Assembly (NCBI GenBank): GCA_947453145.1
Contig: CANGFA010000003.1
Location: 1-64,000 of the forward strand
Source: Bacteroidota bacterium
GTDB taxonomy: Bacteria > Bacteroidota > Bacteroidia > Chitinophagales > Chitinophagaceae
Direction of reading: 5' to 3'
DNA: 64,000 nucleotides
Position numbers and translations under genes: made by a program. This document shows positions 24,728 through 33,583 of this stretch, one piece after another. The first letter of the stretch is position 1. Every line of letters begins with the position of its first letter. The notes under the pieces were generated by a model. It was given only the letters and a program-made list of their open reading frames with translations, was not told the origin of the DNA and did no database searches.

Positions 24728-27295
24728 TTATTTTTTCTTGGGAGGCAATAATATTGCTTTTGGCTTTATAGCTTCTTTGCCTGTTTTAGTATCCTTAGAT
24801 GGAGCTTTCGTATCTTTTTTTGCTCCTTTAGTTTCCTTTTTTGTATCTTTTTTTGTTTCCTTTTTACTATCTCTTGATGTTTCCGTACTTTGTTTTTTTA
24901 TTTCCTTACTGGCACTTTTTGGTTCCTTAATAGTCGTTTTAGAATTATTTTTATTTTCAGCAGGAAGTACTTTTGTAATTTGATAATCTGATTCAGCACC
25001 AATATCAGATGCGTTATCAATTTCAGGAATTGGATTGTCCTGAACAGAACTGTCCTTAGAAACAAATTGCACATCAAAGTCGGCACTTAAATTCTCTGGT
25101 CTTCCAAAGTTTGCATTTTGATCCATATTGCAAGCCGGATCATTGGTTACTTTTTCCATAAAATAACCCCATATAGGAAGCGCGGCATGTGCACCCTGAC
25201 CAAAATAATTGTCTGTAAAACGTAAAAAGCGATCATCACAACCCACCCAAGCTCCTGCTAGCAATTGTGGAGTATAACCCATAAACCATAAATCACTGTT
25301 GTCATTGGTGGTTCCTGTTTTACCTGCAATAGCATTTGCCTTTACATCATAAGCACTCAAACTTTGGCCTGTTCCACTGGTAATAACGCCTTGCATCATA
25401 CTCACAACGGAGTATGCAGTTACCTCTTGAATAATTCTTTTTCTTTTTGGAGCAAAACTTTCTAATACATTTCCATTTTTATCTTCTATACGATTAATGA
25501 AGAAAGGTTGTGCATTATAACCTGCACCTGGGAACATAGTATAGGCTTGCACCATTTCAAATAAAGAAATTTCACAAGAGCCTAATGCAATAGAAGGGTA
25601 GGGTTGAATTTCGGATTGAACATTACACTGCTTTAAATATTCAACCAATTGTTTTGCGGCCTCATTTCCTTTACCATTTATTTGCTTCATAATATAAGCC
25701 GAAGCACAGTTTCTAGACTCTGCAAGTGCCTGTGCCATTGGGATGGTCATGCCAGTACAAGTTCTATTGGTATTGGGAACCATACCATATCCATCAAACA
25801 TTTGCTGCTGGTCCTGAACAGGTGTGTTAGGTGTAAATCCTGCTTTTTCAATTGCCAAAGAATACAAAAGGGGTTTCATGGTACTACCCACCTGACGTTT
25901 TGTATTTACATTAACGTGGTCATATTTAAATGTTTTAAAGTCTACGCCACCTACCCATGCTTTCACTTCGCCTGTAAATGGGTCTACTGCCAAGAAACCA
26001 GTTTGTAATATTTGTTTATGATACTTTAACGAATCCAATGGGGTCATTGTAGTATCTATATATCTATTCTTATTCCATGCAAAAATGCGCATGGGAACTA
26101 CTTCGTTAAAAGTTTTTCGAATGTCCTCATCATTTAGGTCCTCTTTTTTCAAATTCCTCCAACGATCTGTTTGTTTAATGGCAGATTCTAATTGGTTATT
26201 GTATTCTTTCCAAATCTCACCCGATTTAATCTTAGGCTGATTGTTAAACTCTTTTTGCAGTGAGGCTAAATGTCTTGCCACCGCTTCTTCGGCATACAAC
26301 TGCATTCGTGGATTAATGGTTGTATAAATTCTTAAACCATCTTTGAATAAATTGTAGGCATCACCGTTGCTTTTTTTATGTTCCTTGCACCACTTTTTCA
26401 TGAACTCCCCTAAGTTGCTTCTAAAGTAGGGTCCCAGTCCATTATTCTCGTCTAATTTTTTGAAATTAGTAACCAGGGGCATTTTTTTTAATTGCTCTAA
26501 CTGATCGGTTGTAATGTATTTTTGTCCAGCCATTCTATTCAACACTAAATTTCTGCGTTCTAATGCTAATTTAGGATTTCGGTTTGGGTTGTATTTTGTG
26601 GGTGCATTTATCATGCCCACTAATAAAGCAGCTTCTTCGATACTAAGTCTGTCAGGGTCTTTTTGGAAAAAACTCCTGGAAGCATTTCCGATTCCAAAAA
26701 TATTTTCACTAAATGGTACGGTGTTCAAGTAAATGGTTAATATTTCTTGCTTTGTAAATTTGCTTTCCAATTTAATAGCAATAATACTTTCTTTAATTTT
26801 TTGGATGACGCGTAATAATTTATTCTTTGTACTCCAGTTGTCAGTGAATAAATTTTTAGCGGTTTGCATAGTAATGGTCGAAGCCCCTCCTTGCGTACCT
26901 AAAAAAGCAACTGCCCTAATTAGTCCTTCTCCATCAACTCCATAGTGATCATAAAAACGCTTGTCTTCGGTGGCAACCAATGCTTGGATTAAATAAGGGC
27001 TAATATCTCTGTATTTAACGCTTGTCCTGTCTTCTAAATAATATTTGCCCATGGGTGTTCCGTCCTGAGCATATACCTGACTAGCTAAAGAAGCCGTTGG
27101 ATTTTCAATATCACTTAAATCGGGCATGTCTCCAATCCAACCGAAATTGATAAAAAGTATAAATAAGCCAAAAACACCTAATATGATGAAGTACGTCTTC
27201 CAAAAACGACGTACCCAATTAACTGGCCCTCTATTAGATTTATTAGGAGCGTTAAAGTCAACTTTGGATTTTGATTTGAGTAGGTTGAATGCCAC
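24728..27295 (-). CDS. Penicillin-binding protein 1A (bifunctional transglycosylase/transpeptidase)
   Basis: 855 residues. A cytoplasmic N-terminus and one membrane helix (about 34-52) precede the GT51 domain with catalytic Glu110 (ATEDKRFYDHYG). The transpeptidase domain has S471-T-M-K474, S527-R-N529 and a later KTGTT. It polymerises and cross-links peptidoglycan in the periplasm. The last about 80 residues form an unusual Lys/Thr/Ser/Asp-rich low-complexity tail (KKETKKDTKKETK-like repeats), likely disordered and cationic. It starts 10 nt after the porW stop on the same strand, so the two are probably co-transcribed. Confidence 0.95.
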   Translation of the reverse strand: MAFNLLKSKSKVDFNAPNKSNRGPVNWVRRFWKTYFIILGVFGLFILFINFGWIGDMPDLSDIENPTASLASQVYAQDGTPMGKYYLEDRTSVKYRDISPYLIQALVATEDKRFYDHYGVDGEGLIRAVAFLGTQGGASTITMQTAKNLFTDNWSTKNKLLRVIQKIKESIIAIKLESKFTKQEILTIYLNTVPFSENIFGIGNASRSFFQKDPDRLSIEEAALLVGMINAPTKYNPNRNPKLALERRNLVLNRMAGQKYITTDQLEQLKKMPLVTNFKKLDENNGLGPYFRSNLGEFMKKWCKEHKKSNGDAYNLFKDGLRIYTTINPRMQLYAEEAVARHLASLQKEFNNQPKIKSGEIWKEYNNQLESAIKQTDRWRNLKKEDLNDEDIRKTFNEVVPMRIFAWNKNRYIDTTMTPLDSLKYHKQILQTGFLAVDPFTGEVKAWVGGVDFKTFKYDHVNVNTKRQVGSTMKPLLYSLAIEKAGFTPNTPVQDQQQMFDGYGMVPNTNRTCTGMTIPMAQALAESRNCASAYIMKQINGKGNEAAKQLVEYLKQCNVQSEIQPYPSIALGSCEISLFEMVQAYTMFPGAGYNAQPFFINRIEDKNGNVLESFAPKRKRIIQEVTAYSVVSMMQGVITSGTGQSLSAYDVKANAIAGKTGTTNDNSDLWFMGYTPQLLAGAWVGCDDRFLRFTDNYFGQGAHAALPIWGYFMEKVTNDPACNMDQNANFGRPENLSADFDVQFVSKDSSVQDNPIPEIDNASDIGAESDYQITKVLPAENKNNSKTTIKEPKSASKEIKKQSTETSRDSKKETKKDTKKETKGAKKDTKAPSKDTKTGKEAIKPKAILLPPKKK

Positions 27296-27305
27296 GAATT
27301 GCTAT

Positions 27306-30275
27306 TTATGGTTTATAAATCTGATGGATCATGAACTCCTTATATAATATCAAGTCCTGGGTATCCTTGATCAGCTCTATATTTGATTTCCCAAATATAT
27401 AAATTTCATACTGTTGTTGAGGTATAAATGGAATAATCTGCCCTGTTAATTTTGGTTTTATACGGTCTAGATACTTAATTGATTGATTCACATTGTCAAA
27501 AGGGCCTATCCAAACAAGGTAAGTTACAGCATCTAGTGGTGCGAAAGTAGTATTTAAGTTATTGGATCGGAAATCAAGCTTACTGTTATTTTGGAATGCA
27601 ACTTGTATCTTGGAAATGTCAGTTGGTTTAATATTATGTGTCGCAATTGCGATATAGTGTTTGTCTAAGCTGTCATTTTTAAATGTTAGTTGATTTGTTC
27701 CTTGAGTTTCCTTTTTTTGATTGAGCGCTTCTTTAGTAAATTCCAAATCCGTTAAATAATTTTCTGTTTTATCTCGTTCTTTTATTTGTGTTATTATATT
27801 TTTCGCTTTTTCTTTTATCAATTCGCTTTTATTATTCAATAGTATCGTATCAAGTAATTTAAACGCTAAACTGTCTTGTTTTTGTTGTGCATACATTTTC
27901 ACTTTTAAAAATTGGTAAGGTGTGTACCATTTAGTATTTTTCATTTCATCCTGCATCTTATATGCCATTTGGCTCATTTGGCTCCAATTTCCAATTTGTC
28001 CAAGGAAATAAAATTCTTTATAATCATTTAAAACCTGATTGCTTTTGTTTTTTTTATTTTCACTCTCCGATTTCTTTTTAATGTAATCTCCATTTGGGAA
28101 GGATTTTGTCACCAAAAGAATGAGGCTATCAGAGGTTTCATTTTTACCTTCATGTAAATATTGACTTGCTAGATCCAGCAAAGCCCTTTCGGTAGTTGTT
28201 GGTTCAATATGTTTATCAATAATTTTTTGGTATAAAGGCTTTGCTTTGTCAAAGTCATTTAATTTCAATAAAAATGTTTGCGCAGTCATTAATGCAGCTG
28301 TGTTCCATTTTTTTTGTGAATTTGTATAGTCATTAGGGGAGGAGAGTATTTGAATACCTGTGCTGTCCTTTATGTGTTCTTTAGTTATCGTTTTTACAAT
28401 ACTATCTGCAGTGGTTGTGATACTAATTGTGTTAGATAATTTAGACAAAGCATTGGTCATATTTGCACTTGTTTTCCTTCGCCACATGTCCACATTAGGG
28501 CGTTCACCCCATTTTTGAATAAACTGCTGCTTGCCTTGAGTAAGATTATAGCTATTTAGAAAATAAAAATCAGATTTGCCATTATTAATAATAGAAAATG
28601 TAGTTGTATTTTTTGTATTTTCTATTGCTGCATTTTTTTCAGCTATGTTGGTCTCCTTAAATAAATTGGATATTTCTTTTTTTCGTTCCCCCATTCTTTT
28701 TTCATAATTAGCGGCATTCCATTGCTGATATTCCTTAGGAAGTAAATAAATTCTTTGTAGACTATCTTCATTTTGATACAAGCTGCTTTGTTCGGAAATG
28801 GTACTCATCCATTTTTTTCTTAATTGGATAGTTTCATATTGAGTGTTAGATTTTAGAACATTGGTCAAACTGTCATATGCAATTTTTGCAGTTGCGTAAT
28901 TCTCAATTTGGTAATTTATTTCACCTAATAATTCAAAAGATTGTTGTTTTTGTGAAGTATTAGAATAGTTGGTCGTGATGGAAGTAATAAGCCATTTATT
29001 GGCTTTGTCAAATACCTTATTTTGAATAGCCAATTTGGCCATCTCAAAATAGATGATATCCGCGTAGGGTTTATATTTTTCTTTCTTAATTAGTTGCAAA
29101 AGATCTTTGGCTAAAATTTCCCAAGAACGATTGGTATTTTTTGCTTCAATGCGAACCATATTTATTTTAGCATAAACACCAATGAGGGGATTGGGTGAAA
29201 ATTCATTTGCTTTTTTATACCATTTGTAAGCATTTTGTATATTATTTGCTTTCTGCCACATTTGTGCGAGTAAAAAATACCATCTACTTTTCGCATAATT
29301 ATCTGCTGCATTTGGAAGCGCCTCCTCTAAATAATTAGCCGCATTTTCATAAGATTCCATTAAATAATACCCATAAGCCAATTGTTCATTTAAAAAGGGG
29401 TAAAGTCTTTTTGGGAATAGTGCATCGCCCTTTAACAATTGCAATAAACTAATGCCTTCATTTATTGCATTAGATTCAAAATAATTTCGAGCTTGCCATA
29501 CCATACTTTCATTTCTGATATTTACATTTTCCCATGCTCGATTGGTTTCTCTATTGGCGATACTAAATTTTCCATTTACTTGCCTAAGATTACTTCCTAT
29601 AGGCATCTCCATTCCGTCTATTTTTTCATCAAAGGAATAATTTATAAATTGTAAAATACTGCCTGCGGTATCATAATTCTTATGAAATAAATAAGCTTTT
29701 GCTAATAAGAGATACGAATCGTCCACCCAATTACTTCTAAGATCATGTAAAACAATATTGGCATTGCATCGGTAAATGATAGAATCAATACTTGCTTTAG
29801 AAATATCAGATAAATCATAGTCATAAAAACTTAAAAGGGAACTATAGTCTTCCTGGTATTTAGTTCTTGCTTTTTGAATAAGTTCATTCAATTCATCACC
29901 TGCATAAAAAAGATAATTGTATTGTGCAACTGTATTTTGATAAGCCCTTCTACCAAGATTGTATTTTTTATTTAAAAGTAACTCATAGGGTAAGGGTCTT
30001 TCTTCTTCGGTGGGAGTAACTTTTTTTATTACATTGTTTAAACCATTCGTTGCGGATTCATTAATTTCATTTGCTTTATTGTAAATGTCCTTTTTTATCT
30101 TTTTTTGACTTGAATCCAAAAGGGCATTTATTTTTTTAATGATCTTATTTTGGTTTAAATCTAGCAATTTTGAACTGGAATCTTGAGCAAAGACAGAGCA
30201 TGTGGAAAGCGCAAATAGGCAAATTGCCAGTATGCAGGTTTTATAATATTTTATTTGTTTTGTTTTCAGGAACAT
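27306..30275 (-). CDS. porW: Type IX secretion system TPR protein PorW/SprE
   Basis: 989 residues. The N-terminal signal (LAICLFALSTCSVFAQ) contains a possible but non-canonical lipobox (LSTC; T at -1 is rare). TPR-like helical repeats run through about residues 140-500 (for example YAKSRWYFLLAQMWQKANNIQNAYKWYKKA). A conserved block FYFLNSYNLTQG...KWGERPNVDMWRRK (about 570-606) matches my memory of SprE/PorW. The C-terminus resembles a peptidoglycan-ring or SPOR-like small domain (weak). PorW links the T9SS inner ring/motor side with the translocon. PBP1A follows at 10 nt. Confidence 0.75.
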   Translation of the reverse strand: MFLKTKQIKYYKTCILAICLFALSTCSVFAQDSSSKLLDLNQNKIIKKINALLDSSQKKIKKDIYNKANEINESATNGLNNVIKKVTPTEEERPLPYELLLNKKYNLGRRAYQNTVAQYNYLFYAGDELNELIQKARTKYQEDYSSLLSFYDYDLSDISKASIDSIIYRCNANIVLHDLRSNWVDDSYLLLAKAYLFHKNYDTAGSILQFINYSFDEKIDGMEMPIGSNLRQVNGKFSIANRETNRAWENVNIRNESMVWQARNYFESNAINEGISLLQLLKGDALFPKRLYPFLNEQLAYGYYLMESYENAANYLEEALPNAADNYAKSRWYFLLAQMWQKANNIQNAYKWYKKANEFSPNPLIGVYAKINMVRIEAKNTNRSWEILAKDLLQLIKKEKYKPYADIIYFEMAKLAIQNKVFDKANKWLITSITTNYSNTSQKQQSFELLGEINYQIENYATAKIAYDSLTNVLKSNTQYETIQLRKKWMSTISEQSSLYQNEDSLQRIYLLPKEYQQWNAANYEKRMGERKKEISNLFKETNIAEKNAAIENTKNTTTFSIINNGKSDFYFLNSYNLTQGKQQFIQKWGERPNVDMWRRKTSANMTNALSKLSNTISITTTADSIVKTITKEHIKDSTGIQILSSPNDYTNSQKKWNTAALMTAQTFLLKLNDFDKAKPLYQKIIDKHIEPTTTERALLDLASQYLHEGKNETSDSLILLVTKSFPNGDYIKKKSESENKKNKSNQVLNDYKEFYFLGQIGNWSQMSQMAYKMQDEMKNTKWYTPYQFLKVKMYAQQKQDSLAFKLLDTILLNNKSELIKEKAKNIITQIKERDKTENYLTDLEFTKEALNQKKETQGTNQLTFKNDSLDKHYIAIATHNIKPTDISKIQVAFQNNSKLDFRSNNLNTTFAPLDAVTYLVWIGPFDNVNQSIKYLDRIKPKLTGQIIPFIPQQQYEIYIFGKSNIELIKDTQDLILYKEFMIHQIYKP

Positions 30276-30368
30276 AATAGGGTCAAAAACTGCTTAAAAA
30301 TACAATTTATCCCTATTATTTTAGTAAAAATTGCAATCCCAACGTATCTTTAACAAGCAATTGTTTTT

Positions 30369-30764
30369 ATGCCAAATTTAGACATCGATAATACCTTCAA
30401 AAGGACTAGCAATACCTACCGTCTAGTAGTGATGAATGATGATACTTTTGATGAAGTAGTTGCTTTTAGAATATCAAGAAGATCTGTTTATTTAGGGATT
30501 AGTATCAGTTTTATACTTTTAGTTGGTTTAACCATTGGACTTATTGCTTTTACGCCATTAAAATATTACATACCTGGTTATGGTACTAAAGAGAGTAGGA
30601 CCTCTCTACAATTACTTAAAATAAGGACTGATTCCTTAGAAAAAGCCATTCAATTCAAGGATCAATATTTGCAAAATATTAAAAAAGTACTTTCAGAAGG
30701 CAACTTGCAAGCATTGGATACCACTTCCTTTAAGGTTCCTGAGCAAAATCAAAATAATGATTAA
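30369..30764 (+). CDS. Single-pass membrane protein resembling the N-terminus of M23 peptidases
   Basis: 131 residues: KYRLVV-like N-terminus (here TYRLVVMNDDTFDEVVAFRISRR, about residues 17-39), one membrane helix (about 42-62), FTPLKYYIPGY (63-73), then a coiled-coil segment (about 78-115) and a polar tail. In my recollection this layout is the N-terminal portion of Bacteroidota M23/LytM peptidases of about 290-330 residues. Here the frame stops before any LytM domain and no H-x-H or GxxxHxxD motif follows. AtpZ starts 11 nt later, so there is no room for a frameshifted remainder. It may be a natural short paralogue or a truncated gene. Confidence 0.65.
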   Translation: MPNLDIDNTFKRTSNTYRLVVMNDDTFDEVVAFRISRRSVYLGISISFILLVGLTIGLIAFTPLKYYIPGYGTKESRTSLQLLKIRTDSLEKAIQFKDQYLQNIKKVLSEGNLQALDTTSFKVPEQNQNND

Positions 30765-30775
30765 TCTTATATAAA

Positions 30776-31006
30776 TTGAAAGACAATTCAAATGAACAGA
30801 ATGATTTTCAATGGACAAAATTTGCAGGATTAGCCTCGCAATGGGCTGTTGCTTTATGTATCCTATTATTTATTGGTAAATATGTAGACGGCAAACATTT
30901 TTTTAAGAAGCAGTTCCCTTTATTCATATGGGTGCTCCCTTTTTTATTTATTTTATTTTCATTGTTAGACATCATTAAAAAAACCAATGCTAAATCCAAG
31001 CGTTAG
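30776..31006 (+). CDS. AtpZ/AtpI-family F0F1 ATP synthase accessory protein (TTG start)
   Basis: 76 residues with two membrane helices (about 19-34 and 46-64). The motif FAGLASQWAVALCILLFIGKYVDGK is the AtpZ/AtpI signature region. These proteins assist c-ring assembly or ion supply of the ATP synthase. The only possible start is TTG 30776: there is no Met codon elsewhere in the frame. It lies 11 nt after the M23-like stub and 12 nt before the next small membrane gene. The ATP synthase structural genes that usually follow in Bacteroidota are absent. Confidence 0.75.
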   Translation: MKDNSNEQNDFQWTKFAGLASQWAVALCILLFIGKYVDGKHFFKKQFPLFIWVLPFLFILFSLLDIIKKTNAKSKR

Positions 31007-31018
31007 TAAATAATATTT

Positions 31019-31396
31019 ATGAGCCGGAAACAACTTATTCCTATTTTATTCTTATTTGTTTTAACCAATACAATACTTTTATTTTCCCAAAGTTATTTTG
31101 GGGTTGCTACTGCTTTTAAATTTAAATTTATTATGGTGGTAAATTTAATGTTGTTTAGTTTGTCTATTTTCAATTTCATTCGTTTGCATAAAATGAATGC
31201 AAATCAACCTAGTGCCATGGTCAGATCAGTAATGGTGGGAACCTTATTAAAAATGGTTATTTTTGCAAGTGCTGCACTTGTTTATGCAAAGCAAACCAAA
31301 GTTCCTGTTGGATTCCCAACGCTACTAACTAGCATGGGCTTGTATTTAATATATACTTGGTTGGAGATCAATTGGACTAAAACCATTAAACAATAG
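31019..31396 (+). CDS. Four-helix membrane protein, AtpI-like position
   Basis: 125 residues with four hydrophobic helices (about 6-26, 35-54, 68-88 and 95-115). The position directly after AtpZ matches the small membrane gene that precedes atpB in many Bacteroidota ATP synthase operons; I infer an AtpI-like assembly role from context, not from a motif. A SprT-like gene follows 7 nt after its stop. Confidence 0.6.
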   Translation: MSRKQLIPILFLFVLTNTILLFSQSYFGVATAFKFKFIMVVNLMLFSLSIFNFIRLHKMNANQPSAMVRSVMVGTLLKMVIFASAALVYAKQTKVPVGFPTLLTSMGLYLIYTWLEINWTKTIKQ

Positions 31397-31403
31397 GTTA
31401 AGC

Positions 31404-32030
31404 ATGGCAAAAATTGAACATCCTTTAGGTGCTTTAAGTGGATATTTGCCAGAGGGTTCTTTTGAACCGGTTGTTAGTTTAATTAATCAGTATAAAGTTC
31501 ATCTTACAGTTACCAAAGCAAGAAAATCGGTCTTGGGTGATTATAGACATGCAGGTATGGGAGGCAATCATAAGATTACGGTTAATGGCAATTTAAATAA
31601 GTATGAATTTTTAATAACCCTATTGCATGAGCTTGCTCATTTACTTTGTTTTGAGCAATATAAAAATAGGGTAGAGGCCCATGGGAAAGAATGGAAAAAT
31701 ATTTATAGTGCCCTGCTGGCTTCTTTTATTCAGTTAGGTATTTTCCCTTCCGATATTCAAAAAAGTTTACAAAAAACGTTATTAAATCCTGCAGCCACCG
31801 CAAACGGAGAAACTGCGCTGTTATTGGTTTTACGTAAGTATGATTCGGTGAAAAAAGAAGGTCACTTCTTTGTTGCCCATCTACAAGAAGGTACTTTATT
31901 TGAATCCTTTAAAGGGCGTATTTTTAGACGAGGTAAAAAACGTCGTATTCGTATTGAATGTGTGGAAGTTGCTACTGGGCATGTGTATTCCTTTAGCGCG
32001 CTAACGGAGGTGAAACTGATCCAAGGGTAG
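31404..32030 (+). CDS. SprT-like zinc metalloprotease domain protein
   Basis: 208 residues. The HExxH zinc motif is HELAH (residues 75-79), with a further His in EAHGKEWK (about residue 93) as third ligand, the SprT/Spartan arrangement. The C-terminal half is basic with a beta-rich zinc-ribbon-like region but without the Cys pairs seen in some SprT proteins. Bacterial SprT is poorly characterised; eukaryotic Spartan cleaves DNA-protein cross-links. It is the last gene of a four-gene plus-strand run starting at 30369. Confidence 0.8.
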   Translation: MAKIEHPLGALSGYLPEGSFEPVVSLINQYKVHLTVTKARKSVLGDYRHAGMGGNHKITVNGNLNKYEFLITLLHELAHLLCFEQYKNRVEAHGKEWKNIYSALLASFIQLGIFPSDIQKSLQKTLLNPAATANGETALLLVLRKYDSVKKEGHFFVAHLQEGTLFESFKGRIFRRGKKRRIRIECVEVATGHVYSFSALTEVKLIQG

Positions 32031-32036
32031 GATTTT

Positions 32037-32175
32037 AAAATCATTAGAGCGTTTTAATTAGCATTTTATATTCTATAAAAATAGATATGAAAAAGAAACA
32101 AAAACGCCCCTGGAAAGGGGCGTTTTTGAAAAATCATTAGAGCGTTTTAATTAGCATTTTATATTCTATAAAAAT
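32037..32175. repeat. 46-bp direct repeat flanking a terminator
   Basis: An identical segment starting AAAATCATTAGAGCGTTTTA occurs at 32037-32082 and 32130-32175, 93 bp apart, on both sides of the terminator at 32100-32127. Only the right copy continues into a second arm that makes a long hairpin (32144-32187); in the left copy that arm is replaced by other sequence. This looks like a partial duplication of the sucC terminator region. Confidence 0.9.
32100..32127. terminator. Bidirectional terminator between SprT-like gene and sucC
   Basis: AAAAACGCCCC and GGGGCGTTTTT pair perfectly (11 bp) around TGGAAA, in the gap between convergent genes. Confidence 0.93.
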
Positions 32176-32187
32176 GCTAATTAAAAC
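32144..32187 (-). terminator. Long AT-rich hairpin at the sucC 3' end
   Basis: Perfect 17-bp arms (32144-32160 and 32171-32187) surround a 10-nt loop. The arm nearer to sucC overlaps the first base of its stop codon. It may be a 3'-end stabilising or attenuating structure; there is no clean T tract, so terminator is a tentative label. Confidence 0.55.
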
Positions 32188-33398
32188 TAAGCAACAGCTT
32201 GCTTCACTAAGTCAGCAGCCTCACTCAATAATATTGCAGATTGAACTTTCAATCCACTTTCGTCAATTAATTTCTTCGCTTCCACAGCATTAGTTCCTTG
32301 TAAACGAACAATGATAGGGATATTGATATTGCCTAATTTGTTGAAAGCTTCAATTACACCAGCAGCAACACGATCGCAACGAACGATACCGCCAAAGATG
32401 TTAATTAAAATAGCTTTTACATTAGGATCTTTCATAATAATTCTAAATCCTGCCTCAACAGTTTGTGCATTTGCAGAACCTCCCACGTCTAAGAAGTTAG
32501 CTGGCTCACCACCACTTAACTTAATCATATCCATAGTAGCCATTGCCAAACCAGCACCATTCACCATACAACCTACGTTACCATCTAACTTAACAAAGTT
32601 CAAGTTAAACTCACCAGCTTCTACTTCGGTTGGATCTTCTTCAGTTACATCGCGCATTGCTAATAAATCCGGGTGACGCATTAAAGCATTGTCATCAATA
32701 TTCATTTTACAATCCACTGCAATAATTTTATCGTCACTTGTTTTAAACAATGGATTAATCTCTAACATGCCGCAGTCTAATGAAACGTAAGCATTGTATA
32801 GGTTAGTTACAAATTTCACGCAATTTTTTAAAGCATCGCCACTTAAACCTAAGTTGAATGCAATTTTTCTTGCTTGGAATCCTTGTAAGCCACCACCTGG
32901 GTGAACCCACTCTTTAAATATTTTTTCAGGAGTATCATGTGCAACGTCCTCAATGTTCATACCACCTTCGGTACTGTACATGATTACGTTCATTCCTTTT
33001 GTGCGATCTAATAAAATAGAAAGATATAATTCTTTAGTAGGTTGAGGACCGTCATAATATACATCCTGTGCTACCAATATTTGATTTACCACTTTACCTG
33101 CTGGGCCTGTTTGTATAGTAACTAATGTTCCACCTAAAATATTCTTTGCAAATTTTTCGATATCCTCTGCTGATTTTCCAACTGCTACTCCACGTTGATC
33201 GGTGCCAACGATGGTTCCTTTACCACGACCACCCGCATGTATTTGTGCTTTAACAACAGCAAATTTATTATTGGTTTCGGTTGCTATTTTTTGATAAGCA
33301 GCAACGGCGTCCGCAACATTTTTTACTGCAACCCCTTCTTGAACGGGTACATTGTATTTCTTTAAAAGCTCTTTTGCTTGGTATTCGTGCAAATTCAT
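32187..33398 (-). CDS. sucC: Succinate--CoA ligase (ADP-forming) subunit beta
   Basis: 403 residues, family length. It has the N-terminal ATP-grasp start (MNLHEYQAKELLKKYNVPV), the nucleotide-binding GGRGKGTIVGT (about residues 52-62) and the C-terminal ligase region (LDVGGSANAQTVEAGFRI, then NIFGGIVRCDRVAAGV). It forms succinyl-CoA ligase with SucD in the TCA cycle. sucD is not next to it; the gene stands alone between a terminator and the divergent yceI promoter region. Confidence 0.97.
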   Translation of the reverse strand: MNLHEYQAKELLKKYNVPVQEGVAVKNVADAVAAYQKIATETNNKFAVVKAQIHAGGRGKGTIVGTDQRGVAVGKSAEDIEKFAKNILGGTLVTIQTGPAGKVVNQILVAQDVYYDGPQPTKELYLSILLDRTKGMNVIMYSTEGGMNIEDVAHDTPEKIFKEWVHPGGGLQGFQARKIAFNLGLSGDALKNCVKFVTNLYNAYVSLDCGMLEINPLFKTSDDKIIAVDCKMNIDDNALMRHPDLLAMRDVTEEDPTEVEAGEFNLNFVKLDGNVGCMVNGAGLAMATMDMIKLSGGEPANFLDVGGSANAQTVEAGFRIIMKDPNVKAILINIFGGIVRCDRVAAGVIEAFNKLGNINIPIIVRLQGTNAVEAKKLIDESGLKVQSAILLSEAADLVKQAVA

Positions 33399-33481
33399 AC
33401 AGATAAAATTTTGGCGAAGATACTTGATAAACGGCAGAAAATCATTCTAAAAATCATACAAAATGTATCAAAAAGTATATT

Positions 33482-33511
33482 TTGTTGTTTAAACATTGAT
33501 TATTATCTTTG
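33482..33511 (+). promoter_or_regulatory. Bacteroidota-type promoter for yceI
   Basis: TTG at 33482-33484 (within TTTG), a 19-nt spacer, then TATCTTTG at 33504-33511: a full consensus match. It predicts a 5' UTR of about 65 nt. Confidence 0.8.
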
Positions 33512-33583
33512 AAGTCTATTGTATTTATAGGATATTTAATTATTCTTATCCCATAAACATTCTTAAAAAAAAAATAAATCATT

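Noticed and set aside
25649..26008. 119-codon frame opposite PBP1A
   Set aside because: Antisense shadow inside the transpeptidase domain of PBP1A; no independent support.
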